Counted from the first letter of the stretch, positions 42,669 through 51,619 are shown. The stretch: 63,474 nt of DNA from Syntrophales bacterium (GCA_028712885.1 JAQTPK010000011.1:1-63474); one strand, 5' to 3'. Program-made: numbers and translations. Notes: generated by a model not told the origin, from the sequence alone.

Positions 42669-44375
42669 TTAAAGGAAAACCGGAACGTGCTCAAACCTCA
42701 GAACGTCAAAAAGCCCCCTGTCCGTCAGCCTGATCTCGGGAATTACGGGCAGCGCGAGGAAAGAAAGCATCATGAAGGGCTCCTCTATGCGGCACCCGAG
42801 TTCGACAGCCGAAGCATTGAGCTGCCGCCAGGCGAGGGCAACCTCTCCGATCGGACGGTCCGACATGAGTCCGGCGAAGGGAAGGGCCAGCCTGGCCAGA
42901 ACCTTGCCCCCGAGGACGGCGGCGATCCCTCCTTTCATTTCCTCAACTGCTTTTGCGGCCGCATACATATCGCCGTCGTTGGATCCGATACAGATGATGT
43001 TGTGCGAATCGTGGGCCACGGATGAGGCCAGGGCGCCCCGGAGCAGACCGAATCCCCTGGCGAAACCGAGTCCGATATTGCCGGAGCCGCGATGCCTTTC
43101 GAGGACCGCGATTTTCGCGACGTCTTTCCCGCCGTCGGCGGTGCACAACCCGTTTTCAACCCGTGCTTCGGCTCTCCCCGCTCTGGTCAGTATCTGGCAC
43201 GGCATGATTTCGATCACCCGGACATGGGATCCCCGGGCCGGGATTTCGAATGACGAGCGGTCATACGGGCCGATATTCATCGGGCTCACGCCGGAGGGAG
43301 GCTCATAGTTCCAGGGTTCAAGCAGATCGCCGCGATGGTAGACGATTCTTCCGTCCTTAATGACGGTTTCCACCTGCACCGGGTTAAGGTCCTTCAGGAT
43401 AAGAAGGTCGGCCCGGTAGCCGGGGGCGACCGCCCCTCTATCCCACAGCCGGAAATATTCCGCCGTGTTCAGGCTCGCCATGGCAATCGCCCGCCCGGGA
43501 CTGACTCCCCCGTCGACAGTCAGGCCGATGAGATAATCGAGGTGTCCCCGTTTCAAGAGATCGGCCGGATGCAGATCGTCGCTGACGAGGGAGCAGCGGC
43601 GGCAGGTATCAGGCGTAACGCAGGGGAGAAGGTCGCGGAGGTTTTTGGCCTGTGATCCCTCGCGGAGCATTACGTGCATGCCGAGACGGAGCTTTTCGAG
43701 GGCTTCGCCGGGGCCCGTGCATTCATGGTCGGAACGCATCCCGGCCCCGATATAGGCGTTCAAGCCCTTTCCTGACAGGAGCGGGGCGTGACCGTCCTTC
43801 ACCCAGTCGCAAAAGGCTTCGATTTTTTCAAGAATGCCGGGAGCACCTCGGTTTACTCCCGGATAATTCATGACTTCCGCCAGGCCCAGGACTCTTTCGC
43901 TGTCCCGAAAGATGCTGAGATCGCGGGCGGCAAGCTCCGCCCCGGCCGTCTCATGCTCGGTGGCCGGAACGCATGACGGAAGCATGAAATAGAAATCGAC
44001 GGGGAGGCCGCGGCTGCTTTCGATCATGAACTGTATTCCATCTTTTCCAAGGACGTTGGCAATCTCATGCGGATCAGCCACGATGCCGGTCGTCCCGCGG
44101 GGAATGACGGCCCTGGCCAGTTCCGGCGGCCAGATCATGCTGCTCTCGATATGGTAGTGGCCGTCGATAAATCCCGGCGCGACATAGCGGCCGGAGGCGG
44201 AAATGGTGTTGTCCGCCTCATAACTGCCGAGACCGGCCACAAATCCGCCCGCGACGGCAACATCGGATTCTATAATCTCGGAGGTAAAGACATTTACGAC
44301 CTTCCCGCCCTTGATAACGAGGTCGGGGGGCGTTTCGCCCAAAGCAGCGGCTATTCTTCTGCGCAGGTTCTTCAA
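42669..44375 (-). CDS. ade: Adenine deaminase
   Basis: An amidohydrolase converting adenine to hypoxanthine and ammonia. The 568-residue product shows the metal-site GFIDGHYHIESSM (His-x-His), VADPHEIANV, a long central barrel with CSLVSDDLHPADLL, and the C-terminal domain with SVAHDSHNIICIGSND and GGIAAVLGGK, characteristic of Ade rather than other amidohydrolases. Start TTG 44375 is the best available, with GGAG directly adjoining it, so the real start may differ by a few codons. It lies 43 bases downstream of the phosphohexomutase gene and 24 bases upstream of the truncated DUF3617 gene, all on the minus strand. Confidence 0.95.
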   Translation of the reverse strand: MKNLRRRIAAALGETPPDLVIKGGKVVNVFTSEIIESDVAVAGGFVAGLGSYEADNTISASGRYVAPGFIDGHYHIESSMIWPPELARAVIPRGTTGIVADPHEIANVLGKDGIQFMIESSRGLPVDFYFMLPSCVPATEHETAGAELAARDLSIFRDSERVLGLAEVMNYPGVNRGAPGILEKIEAFCDWVKDGHAPLLSGKGLNAYIGAGMRSDHECTGPGEALEKLRLGMHVMLREGSQAKNLRDLLPCVTPDTCRRCSLVSDDLHPADLLKRGHLDYLIGLTVDGGVSPGRAIAMASLNTAEYFRLWDRGAVAPGYRADLLILKDLNPVQVETVIKDGRIVYHRGDLLEPWNYEPPSGVSPMNIGPYDRSSFEIPARGSHVRVIEIMPCQILTRAGRAEARVENGLCTADGGKDVAKIAVLERHRGSGNIGLGFARGFGLLRGALASSVAHDSHNIICIGSNDGDMYAAAKAVEEMKGGIAAVLGGKVLARLALPFAGLMSDRPIGEVALAWRQLNASAVELGCRIEEPFMMLSFLALPVIPEIRLTDRGLFDVLRFEHVPVFL

Positions 44376-44418
44376 CTCCGGTTGCCCTTTCTGCCGGGTT
44401 TTTTCATGGTCCGGCTTA

Positions 44419-45825
44419 TTACCGCATCGTGTTCTCTGTCGTTGCGCTTGAATGGATCCGGTTCCCGTCGGGAGCGAACTTCTTCATTGTCTCGTCAAGG
44501 GCGCTTTCAATGATGTTCCGGATCTCAGCGAGCCGGCCGGGAGTAGAAGCCTCGAAACGAAGCACCAGCACAGGCTGCGTATTTGAGGCGCGGATCAGGC
44601 CCCACCCGTCCTCGAACGGTATTCGAACCCCGTCCAAGTCTATTATCTTATGTTCCTTTTTCAGGCCTTCCTTGAGGTCTTCGACTACCTCGAATTTTAC
44701 GGCGTCGGGACAGTCCACGCGGATTTCGGGCGTATTGAAGGTTCGCGGAACGTCGGCCATGATCTCCGAGATTTTCTTCCCGGTCCGCGAGAGGATCTCG
44801 AGGAGCCTGGCGGCGGCGTATATTGCGTCGTCGTAACCGAAATACCTGTCCGCGAAAAATACGTGGCCGCTCATTTCCCCGGCCAGGAGGGCTTTTATTT
44901 CCTTCATCTTTCCCTTGATGAGTGAGTGTCCCGCCTTCCACATGACAGCCCGTCCACCGTGTCTTTCTATATCGTTGTACAGACGATGGGAGCATTTTAC
45001 TTCCCCGATTACCGCGGCGCCGGGGTTTTCCTGGAGAACGAAGCGGGAGAAGAACAGGAGAAGCTCGTCGCCCCAGAGGATCTCTCCCTTGTCGGTGATG
45101 ACGCCGATGCGGTCGGCATCTCCGTCGAAGGCGATTCCGGCGTCCGATCCTTTTTTCTTTACGATCTGTATCAACTCCCTGAGGTTTTCGGGCACGGTCG
45201 GATCCGGGAAGTGATTCGGAAAGCGGCCGTCGACATCGCAGTAGAGGGGAGTTACCGAGCAGCCGAACCTCTCCAGAATAGGCAGCGCAAAAATTCCGCC
45301 TACGCCGTTCCCGGCGTCAACGGCAACATCGATCCCCGGTTTGATCCGCACATTATTGAAGATCAATTCCTTGTACCGCTCCGAAACGTCTTCCTGGCGG
45401 GATTTTCCCCTGCCCGAAGCGTATGCGCCCGACTCCATTATTCTCCGCAGGTCCTGGATATCTTCTCCGTAAATTGTGTCCGGTCCGACACATATTTTAA
45501 ACCCGTTGAATTCAGGAGGGTTATGGCTGCCGGTGATCATGACTCCTCCTCCTGCTTTTAATTCGCGGATGGAGAAATAGAGGATAGGCGTGGCGCACAT
45601 TCCTAAATCGATGACGTCGATTCCGGTCGAGAGAAGACCTTCCCGCATGGCCTCGCCGTATCTTCCGGAGCTCAGGCGGCAATCCCTCCCGAGCGTCATC
45701 GTCCGGACGCCCTTGCTCCCGGCGTAGGTGCCTGACGCCCTGCCGAGGTTGAAAACAAAATCATCATTCAGATCCTGATCGACTGTTCCCCTTACATCGT
45801 ATTCTCTGAATACCTTAGAATTCAT
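44419..45825 (-). CDS. Phosphomannomutase/phosphoglucomutase
   Basis: Interconverts hexose-1- and hexose-6-phosphates for nucleotide-sugar and exopolysaccharide synthesis. Four domains are recognisable: FREYDVRGTVDQ at the start, the phosphoserine loop MITGSHNPPEFNGFK (about residue 97), the metal loop IAFDGDADRIGV, the sugar-binding GEMSGHVFFADRYFGYDDA, and the C-terminal WGLIRASNTQPVLVLRFE phosphate site. The 468-residue length matches AlgC/ManB types. ATG 45825 has GGGAG seven bases upstream. It is the first gene of a minus-strand pair with ade. Confidence 0.95.
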   Translation of the reverse strand: MNSKVFREYDVRGTVDQDLNDDFVFNLGRASGTYAGSKGVRTMTLGRDCRLSSGRYGEAMREGLLSTGIDVIDLGMCATPILYFSIRELKAGGGVMITGSHNPPEFNGFKICVGPDTIYGEDIQDLRRIMESGAYASGRGKSRQEDVSERYKELIFNNVRIKPGIDVAVDAGNGVGGIFALPILERFGCSVTPLYCDVDGRFPNHFPDPTVPENLRELIQIVKKKGSDAGIAFDGDADRIGVITDKGEILWGDELLLFFSRFVLQENPGAAVIGEVKCSHRLYNDIERHGGRAVMWKAGHSLIKGKMKEIKALLAGEMSGHVFFADRYFGYDDAIYAAARLLEILSRTGKKISEIMADVPRTFNTPEIRVDCPDAVKFEVVEDLKEGLKKEHKIIDLDGVRIPFEDGWGLIRASNTQPVLVLRFEASTPGRLAEIRNIIESALDETMKKFAPDGNRIHSSATTENTMR

Positions 45826-45844
45826 GGACGGCTCCCGGATTACT

Positions 45845-45962
45845 TGGCGTTAGGCGTCGGGCGTGAGGATTCAGGAGCAAAGGACGATTTTCCATGCAAT
45901 GTTGAATCAGAACAGATCCCTTATCGGTCCGGCAGCCTGAAGCCTTATGCCCTATGCCAGTC
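45845..45962. repeat. Short-unit palindromic repeat, GGCGTTAGGCGTC class
   Basis: The left arm, TTGGCGTTAGGCGTCGGGCG then TGAGGATTCAGG (45843-45874), and the right arm, CCTGAAGCCTTATGCCC then TATGCCAG (about 45935-45960), are complementary in outline. Mismatches are frequent. Confidence 0.65.
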
Positions 45963-46014
45963 AAGTCAATGTAGCATAACAGGGCAGTTCCCCACAAGTT
46001 TGCTCATTTTTTGC

Positions 46015-46043
46015 TTGACAAAAACGATCTCAGATTCTAAAAA
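46015..46043 (+). promoter_or_regulatory. Sigma-70 promoter of the 46050-46213 RNA
   Basis: A perfect TTGACA (46015-46020), 17 bases, then TAAAAA (46038-46043). Transcription would begin near 46050. No ORF follows before the terminator at 46213. Confidence 0.6.
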
Positions 46044-46049
46044 CAAATA

Positions 46050-46213
46050 TTATTATCGTATCGGAGAAATGATTTTGTACGGAATCGGCAGGGCAGACTT
46101 TAACTTTTTCGGCTTCTTTTTCTTTTTTGGGGAGGTCTGCCTGCTGCCCTCTTGAACTGACATAAGGAATAGAGGCCGTGGGCGGATAGACACCACCCAC
46201 GGCCTTTTTTTTT
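46050..46213 (+). ncRNA. Candidate small structured RNA, paralogue of 2557-2744
   Basis: An expected transcript of about 165 nt with its own promoter and terminator and no ORF. The main hairpin pairs GGCAG+GGCAGAC (46087-46098) with GTCTGCC+CTGCC (46135-46141, 46144-46148) as a 12-bp stem with a two-base bulge. It encloses a 36-base U-rich loop containing TTTTTCGGCTTC. The terminator stem begins GGCCGTGGG. The other candidate has a stem ending in CTGCCGGC, a U-rich loop with GGCTT and a terminator stem beginning GGCCGTGG. Family membership is inferred by eye. I do not recognise a known Rfam class; 6S RNA is conceivable by size but its bulged rod is not evident. Confidence 0.45.
46172..46213 (+). 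terminator. Intrinsic terminator of the 46050 RNA
   Basis: GGCCGTGGG (46174-46182) pairs with CCCACGGCC (46196-46204), with two more pairs after a mismatch, followed by nine T. Confidence 0.9.
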
Positions 46214-46219
46214 GGGCAC

Positions 46220-46339
46220 GGCTGTTCGAAAACGCCCATCTGCTTCGTTTCCCTTGGCCCTCGGATGCTCACGTACGATTCAGTACGCTCCGCTCCTCGG
46301 GCCTGCGGGGGCCTCGCATCTGGGCATTTTGGAACAGCC
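46220..46339. repeat. 120-bp imperfect palindromic element
   Basis: The outer arms GGCTGTTCGAAAACGCCCAT (from 46220) and TGGGCATTTTGGAACAGCC (to 46339) are complementary with a few mismatches. The centre has CGTAC/GTACG around GATTCA, flanked by GGCCCTCGGATGCTCA and TCCGCTCCTCGGGCC, which also partly pair. It has the compact terminal-inverted layout of a REP or MITE-like mobile palindrome. It encodes nothing. It lies directly after the small-RNA terminator and unlike the short-unit repeats has no tandem units. Confidence 0.7.
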
Positions 46340-46376
46340 TGAAGGAGAGTGGCGTAGCCTGTCCTGGGCGGGCATT

Positions 46377-46496
46377 TAGTTTCAAGTTCCAGGTCCCAAG
46401 TCTCAGGTTAATTAGTCAGAAAACCGGGACTCTGGGCTTGATTAGGCGATTCTGGTTTTTACCTTGAGACTTGAAACATGAGACTTGAGACTGAAC
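46377..46496. repeat. Short-unit palindromic repeat, GAGACTTGAGACT class
   Basis: The left arm, GTTTCAAGTTCCAGGTCCC then AAGTCTCAGGTT (46379-46409), and the right arm, CCTTGAGACTTGAAACATGA then GACTTGAGACTGAAC (46461-46495), are complementary. It shares units with the repeat at 27508. It runs to within five bases of the livK ribosome binding site. Confidence 0.8.
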
Positions 46497-46508
46497 AAGG
46501 GGGACATT

Positions 46509-47711
46509 ATGAGCAGGATATCTTTACTCGTCAAGGCAATGGCGATCATAGCGGCGATACTTACGGCCGGCGCCGTGAATGCCGCGGAGCCGATAAAGGT
46601 CGGCGCGGCGATCAACCTTACAGGTCCCGCATCAAGCTGGGGACAGTATCATGCGAAGGGCCATCAGGATTATTTCAATTACGTCAACGAGGTGAAAGGA
46701 GGCGTTGCCGGCCGGAAGATAGAGCTTATTCTGGTCGATACGGCATATAGAGTCCCTGAGGCAGTCGCAGCCGTCAGGAAGTTCGCCGATCAGAACAAAG
46801 TGGATATGATCGCCACCTGGGGCGCGGGAGAAGGATTGGCGGCAAAGCCGATTATTCAGAAATACAGGATACCAACGATAAATTATTCGACCAGCTGGGA
46901 GATTCTCGGCCGGCCGATCAGCTATATGTATCTCCCCTTCGGGAGCTACCGCATGGACAGCTTTGCGGTTCTCGAATATATCCGTTCCATCCATAAAGGT
47001 AAAAGCAGGCCCAAAGTAGGCCTCCTCACGTATAACAACGCCTATGGGCGATCCATCCACCAGCCGAGCAGGGAATATGCCGCCGCGGCAGGCATAGATA
47101 TCGTGACCATTGAGGAATTCCCTCCCAAGACCGTCGACCTGTCCACGGAACTGCTCCGGCTCAAGAGGAGCGGAGCCGAATACGTTTTCATGCAGATGCT
47201 CCCGGCAACAATAATCACCGCCTTGAAAGGAGCCGACCGCATACAATACCAGCCGGCATTTTTCGGAACCTGGACTTCCACGGATCCGGACTTCTTCAGG
47301 CTGGGCAGGGGTATTATCAGGGACAGACTGCGGATACAGTTTCCGGGAGGACTTCCCTCCGACCGGACCCGCGGGATGAAGACAATGCAGGAATTGTGGA
47401 GGCGCTACAAGACAGTCGACCGCTTCGACGCCTCATACTGGGAAGGCGTTGCCGTCGCCATGATCATGGAAAGGGCTTTTCAGCGAGCCGGCCAGAAATA
47501 CGGACGGATCGACAGAGAGACAATAAACAGCGCGATGGAGACATTCAATAATGAGGATTTCGGAGGACTACTGCCGAATGTGACTTACAGTAAAACAAAC
47601 CATGAGGGCTCGTTCAAAGCCAGAATCGTGCAAGTTCACGAAAACGGAACCTACAAACCGCTGACGAACTTCTTTGTGCCGGGGAAAGAGAAAATAAAAT
47701 TGCTGAAATAG
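46509..47711 (+). CDS. ABC transporter substrate-binding protein (LivK-like)
   Basis: A periplasmic binding protein of the branched-chain amino acid/amide class (peripla_BP_6). The signal peptide is LLVKAMAIIAAILTAGAVNA, cleaved before AEPIKVG. IKVGAAINLTGPASSWGQYH begins the fold, and the interdomain pattern VGLLTYNNAYGRS and FFGTWTSTDPDF follows. Length, 400, is normal. ATG 46509 has AAGGGGG upstream. It is the first gene of the importer cluster. The ligand is probably an organic acid or aromatic rather than leucine, because two CoA ligases are embedded in the cluster; this is inference. Confidence 0.92.
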   Translation: MSRISLLVKAMAIIAAILTAGAVNAAEPIKVGAAINLTGPASSWGQYHAKGHQDYFNYVNEVKGGVAGRKIELILVDTAYRVPEAVAAVRKFADQNKVDMIATWGAGEGLAAKPIIQKYRIPTINYSTSWEILGRPISYMYLPFGSYRMDSFAVLEYIRSIHKGKSRPKVGLLTYNNAYGRSIHQPSREYAAAAGIDIVTIEEFPPKTVDLSTELLRLKRSGAEYVFMQMLPATIITALKGADRIQYQPAFFGTWTSTDPDFFRLGRGIIRDRLRIQFPGGLPSDRTRGMKTMQELWRRYKTVDRFDASYWEGVAVAMIMERAFQRAGQKYGRIDRETINSAMETFNNEDFGGLLPNVTYSKTNHEGSFKARIVQVHENGTYKPLTNFFVPGKEKIKLLK

Positions 47712-47738
47712 GAAAGCTGATTACAACCAGCTTACTAA

Positions 47739-47815
47739 TTCCTTCTCCCTTGACGGGAGAAGGAATGGGTGAGGGTGACACCCCCCACCCAACCTCCCCC
47801 CGTCAAGGGGGGAGG
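47739..47815. repeat. Triple-hairpin intergenic element (CTCCCTTGACGGGAG type)
   Basis: Three adjacent hairpins: TTCCTTCTCCC/GGGAGAAGGAA (47739-47749, 47755-47765; 11 bp perfect), a TGGGTG.../...CACCCA hairpin, and CCTCCCCCC/GGGGGGAGG (47793-47801, 47807-47815). The core TTGAC/GTCAA is that of a dispersed repeat I know from many Gram-negative genomes. The last hairpin reaches the leader of the livG-like gene and may affect its expression. Confidence 0.7.
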
Positions 47816-47840
47816 AGATCAATGATGGGAGTTTATTGAA

Positions 47841-48713
47841 TTGAAATCGTTTCGCGGCGAACCGGAAATATACCGGCAAAGAGATCAGGGGCGTACGGAA
47901 GCGGAACTGGAGGTCAAGTCTCTCAGCCTCAGTTTCGGAGGAATTCAGGCCCTTTCCGATATCGATATGGAGGTGCATACGGGGGAGCTTGTTGCCGTCA
48001 TCGGTCCGAACGGTGCGGGAAAAACGAGCCTCCTCAACTGCATGACCGGGTATTACCGGCCGCAGAAAGGGAGAATTATCTTCAACGGGAAGGATGTAAC
48101 GCGGCATTCGACGCACAGCCTGACCAGGGTCGGAATAGGGAGGACTTTTCAGAATATAGAGTTGTTTCCCGGAATGACTGTGCTTTCGAACATGATGCTG
48201 GGACGGCACATCCATTGCCGGTACGGCCTGATTCCCGGATGTTTCTTCAGCCCTTCCGTCCGCAAGGAGGAAATCCGGCACAGGAGAATACTGGAAGAGA
48301 TTATCGATTTCCTCGAGATGCAGGCTATCAGGAATAAACCGGTCGGCTCCCTTCCTTACGGAATGAGAAAAAGGGTCGAACTCGGCCGCGCCCTGGCCCT
48401 TGATCCCCGCCTGCTTGTCCTCGATGAGCCTTTTGCGGGCATGACGCTCGAGGAAAAGGAAGACATGGTGCGTTTTCTCCTGGAGCTGAACGCGGGGTGG
48501 GGACAGACAATGATTCTTGTCGAGCACGACATGTCCATCGTGATGAGCATCTCCACGCGCGTTACGGTTCTCAACTTCGGAGAGAAGCTTGCGGAAGGAA
48601 CCCCGGAGGCGGTGCAGTCCGATCCCAAAGTAATTGCCGCGTACCTCGGCGGAGGACAGGAAAACGGGAACGGACTTTCGCGGGATAACGGGCTTCAGGC
48701 GGACATCGGATAG
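47841..48713 (+). CDS. ABC transporter ATP-binding protein (LivG-like)
   Basis: One of the two ATPases of the importer. Walker A is GPNGAGKTS near residue 53. The Q-loop lies in IGRTFQNIELFPGMT. The signature position reads SLPYGMRKRVELGRAL, which replaces LSGGQ with PYGMR as is common in LivG. Walker B is LLVLDEPFAGMT and the H-loop EHDM. It is 290 residues with a start at TTG 47841 behind GGGAG; the first 20 residues (KSFRGEPEIYRQRDQGRTE) are a non-conserved extension. The stop is directly followed by the ATG of the CoA ligase gene. Confidence 0.93.
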   Translation: MKSFRGEPEIYRQRDQGRTEAELEVKSLSLSFGGIQALSDIDMEVHTGELVAVIGPNGAGKTSLLNCMTGYYRPQKGRIIFNGKDVTRHSTHSLTRVGIGRTFQNIELFPGMTVLSNMMLGRHIHCRYGLIPGCFFSPSVRKEEIRHRRILEEIIDFLEMQAIRNKPVGSLPYGMRKRVELGRALALDPRLLVLDEPFAGMTLEEKEDMVRFLLELNAGWGQTMILVEHDMSIVMSISTRVTVLNFGEKLAEGTPEAVQSDPKVIAAYLGGGQENGNGLSRDNGLQADIG

Positions 48714-50663
48714 ATGAGTACACTCCCTGAAAGAATGCATAATCCGGAGGATGCGCTGGAGGCCATGCGCAGGATGACTCTCCCGCAGGTGCTGGCTATG
48801 CAGGCGGGGCGGCTCGGCGACAGGACGGCGATCCGGGAGAAAGCCTACGGTATATGGCAGACGTACAGCTGGGCTGACTATTACAGCCATGTCCGTCGGG
48901 TCGGGATGGGGCTGCTTTCCATCGGACTCTGCCGCGGGGATCATGTCGGGATCATCACCAACAATCATCCCGAATGGCTCTTCAGCGAGCTCGGCGCCCA
49001 GGCCGTGGGAGGCGTCACCCTGAATCTCTTTACGTCTTCCGTGGCGGACGAGATAGCGTCCGCCCTGGGCAGGATACAGGCGTCATATGTTATCGTGGAG
49101 GACCAGGAGCAGGCGGACAAGCTGATCGAGGCCAGGAGGAAACTCGGGCACGTCAGGAAAGTTATTTATATGGACCCGACGGGTATGCGGAGCCTGGCGG
49201 GAGAAGAATGGCTGATCAGTTTCCGCGATCTGCTGGAACTCGGGAATTCCGAAGACGTCGGCCAACCCGGGCGGTTTGAAAAAGAAATGGGGAGGGGCAG
49301 CCCGAAAGAGGTAGCGCTTATGCTGCTGACCTCGGGAACAACGGGCATACCGAAGCTGGCCATGCTCACCCACCGGAACCTGACGTCCATGGCCGCAAAC
49401 TGGAACCGGAGCTCACCGGCCGGGGTCGGGTCCGACTGGCTGTCCATGACTCCCCCCGCCTGGATTGTCGATCAGATGTGGGGGATGGGAGTAGCGCTGC
49501 TGGGCGGAATGGTCATGAATTTCCCGGAGACCCCGGATACGATCTCTGAAGACTTCCGCGAAATAGGCCCCAGCATTCTGATCACGTCATCCCGGTTCTG
49601 GGAGGACCTGGCCTCGAGGATTCGCGTGCGGATGAGCGATGCAGGCGCCGTGCGGAAAAAGATGTTCGAACTGGCTGAAGACCTGGGCAAACGCTGCGTA
49701 GACCTCGAAAATGCAAAGAGTGCGGTGCCGCTTCATCTTAGAATCCTTCGCGCGATTTCTTCCGTCGCCGTATACAAGCCTCTTCTCGACAGGATAGGTT
49801 GCTCCCATTTTGTCTCCGCATATACCGGTGGGCACCCGATCAGTCCGGACGTGATCCGGTTCTTCCGCGCGATGGGCCTTAACCTGAAACAGTGCTACGG
49901 ATTGACGGAGGCGGGAGGCATTTTCCAGGTGCAGCCTGACGGGGAGGTGAAGCTCGAGACGGTCGGCAAACCCCTCCCGGGCGTAAGGGTTCAGCTTTCC
50001 GATGAAGAGGAAGTAATGGTTTCCGGAGATTCCATCTTCGCCGGCTATTACCGGGATTTCGAAGCCACTTCCGCGGCCTTCCATAACGGATGGCTGAAGA
50101 CGGGGGACGCAGGTTTCATCGACAGGGAGGGACACCTCCTCATCATCGGGCGGAAAAGCGAGATAATCCGCAACAAGTCAGGGGCGGCCTTCTCTCCTGA
50201 TTTCATCGAGACCCGCCTGAAGTTCAGCCCGTATATAAAGGAGGCGGTTGTATTCGGCGAAGGGCGGCCGTTCATCACCGCCCTGATCAATATCGATCCG
50301 GGAAATGTCGGAAGCTGGGCGGAAGAGAGGATGATTCCGTACACCACGTATACGGATCTCTCCCAGCAGCCGGCCGTAATGGAGTTAATCCGGCGCGAAA
50401 TCGAGGAGGTAAACGGCCAACTGCCGGATCACATGAAGATCCGCCGCTTCATTCTTCTTTACAAGCTCCTCGATGCGGATGACGAAGAGCTGACCCGGAC
50501 CGGAAAAGTACGGCGTCAGTTTGTGTATGGTCTTTACCTCCGGCTGATCGAGGCCATGTACGGCAGGGAAAAGGAACTGAGCGTGCAGGGCAAGGTCAGG
50601 TACAGGGACGGCAGGGTGGGGAAAATAGAAACAACAGTAAAAATAGCGGATGTTAAACAGTGA
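48714..50663 (+). CDS. AMP-dependent acyl-CoA synthetase, long-chain type, 649 aa
   Basis: An ANL ligase of the FadD15/long-chain type. The ATP loop is LLTSGTTGIPKLA near residue 205. LKQCYGLTEAGG is the adenylate motif, LKTGDAGFIDREGHLLIIGRKSEIIRNKSG the hinge region, and LTRTGKVRR the C-terminal lysine segment. At 649 residues it is the larger bacterial class. The ATG abuts the livG-like stop, so it is an integral part of the importer operon, and it probably traps the imported acid as a CoA thioester. It is unrelated in detail to the shorter synthetase at 2799. Confidence 0.94.
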   Translation: MSTLPERMHNPEDALEAMRRMTLPQVLAMQAGRLGDRTAIREKAYGIWQTYSWADYYSHVRRVGMGLLSIGLCRGDHVGIITNNHPEWLFSELGAQAVGGVTLNLFTSSVADEIASALGRIQASYVIVEDQEQADKLIEARRKLGHVRKVIYMDPTGMRSLAGEEWLISFRDLLELGNSEDVGQPGRFEKEMGRGSPKEVALMLLTSGTTGIPKLAMLTHRNLTSMAANWNRSSPAGVGSDWLSMTPPAWIVDQMWGMGVALLGGMVMNFPETPDTISEDFREIGPSILITSSRFWEDLASRIRVRMSDAGAVRKKMFELAEDLGKRCVDLENAKSAVPLHLRILRAISSVAVYKPLLDRIGCSHFVSAYTGGHPISPDVIRFFRAMGLNLKQCYGLTEAGGIFQVQPDGEVKLETVGKPLPGVRVQLSDEEEVMVSGDSIFAGYYRDFEATSAAFHNGWLKTGDAGFIDREGHLLIIGRKSEIIRNKSGAAFSPDFIETRLKFSPYIKEAVVFGEGRPFITALINIDPGNVGSWAEERMIPYTTYTDLSQQPAVMELIRREIEEVNGQLPDHMKIRRFILLYKLLDADDEELTRTGKVRRQFVYGLYLRLIEAMYGREKELSVQGKVRYRDGRVGKIETTVKIADVKQ

Positions 50664-50716
50664 AATGTAAAAAGCGGCAAATTACTGCATTTCACTTTTC
50701 ACTTTTTACTTTTCAC
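50661..50716. repeat. Short-unit palindromic repeat, GTGAAAAGTGAAAT class
   Basis: AGTGAAATGTAAAAAGC (50661-50677) is answered by GCATTTCACTTTTCAC then TTTTTACTTTTCACC (about 50686-50716). It has the shortest loop of the family, about ten bases, so a hairpin is likely. It begins at the stop of the CoA ligase and ends just before the livH RBS. Confidence 0.8.
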
Positions 50717-50730
50717 CAGTGAGGTGACGG

Positions 50731-51609
50731 ATGGACTTTTTTCTGCAGCTTCTGGTCAACGGCATTTGCATCGGTTTCCTTTACGGAATTTCCGCGATGG
50801 GATTCGTTATGATTTTCAAGTCCTCGAGCGTGGTAAACTTCGCCCACGGAGAATTGCTTGCGGCCGGCGCATTTCTTTTCCTGGCCCTCGTCACCTGGGC
50901 GAATCTGCCTGTCCCTGCAGCGTTTCTGCTAACGCTGGCCGGCACTTTCATTCTCGGATTCGTTATCGAGCGGCTTTTTCTCCGGCCTCTGATCGGAGAG
51001 CCGCTGATCGAGGTGGTCATGCTTACGATCGGCCTGGCCTCGATCCTGAAAGGGGCGATGCTCCTGATCTGGGGCGGCAATCTTCACAATTATCCGGATT
51101 TCCTGCCGGAAGGTCTCGGGCTGCATTTTGGTGCGGTCAGCATTCCGCCCGTATATACGACATCTATTCTGATCAGCATCCTTTTTCTGCTTCTCTTCGG
51201 CCTGTTTTTCAAATTTTCATCGCAGGGCATCTACATGAGATCGGTCGCAGATAACCAGACGGCCGCGCTTTCGCTGGGAGTGCATGTAAAGAAGGTGTTC
51301 GCCCTGTCCTGGGCCATAGCGGCGCTGGTTGCCGGGATGAGCGGGATAGTTCTCGGGATAATCAACGGGATCAATGTCCATGAATTGAGCGCAATCGGCC
51401 TGAAAGTATTTCCCGTTGTCATTCTGGGCGGCCTTGACAGCATCGGAGGAGCGATTATCGGAGGTTTGATTATCGGGCTGCTGGAGACATTCACCGGCGG
51501 GTACATCTCTACTTCGCTTCGTGATGTGATTCCATATATCGCCCTGGTAGTGATACTGCTCATCCGTCCGTACGGGCTGTTCGGGCTGGTGGAAATAGAA
51601 CGGGTATAA
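50731..51609 (+). CDS. ABC transporter permease (LivH-like)
   Basis: A 292-residue inner-membrane permease with about eight hydrophobic helices. Family marks are QLLVNGICIGFLYGISAMGF at the start, VVNFAHGELLAAGAF, and the late IIGGLIIGLLETFTGGY with GGLDSIGGA as the ATPase-contact loop. ATG 50731 has GAGGTGACGG upstream. livM follows ten bases later. Confidence 0.95.
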   Translation: MDFFLQLLVNGICIGFLYGISAMGFVMIFKSSSVVNFAHGELLAAGAFLFLALVTWANLPVPAAFLLTLAGTFILGFVIERLFLRPLIGEPLIEVVMLTIGLASILKGAMLLIWGGNLHNYPDFLPEGLGLHFGAVSIPPVYTTSILISILFLLLFGLFFKFSSQGIYMRSVADNQTAALSLGVHVKKVFALSWAIAALVAGMSGIVLGIINGINVHELSAIGLKVFPVVILGGLDSIGGAIIGGLIIGLLETFTGGYISTSLRDVIPYIALVVILLIRPYGLFGLVEIERV

Positions 51610-51619
51610 AAACAGGATT

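Noticed and set aside
47721-48968. 415-codon minus-strand frame opposite the livG-like gene
   Set aside because: It runs through the hairpin element and a conserved ATPase, and no motif is present.
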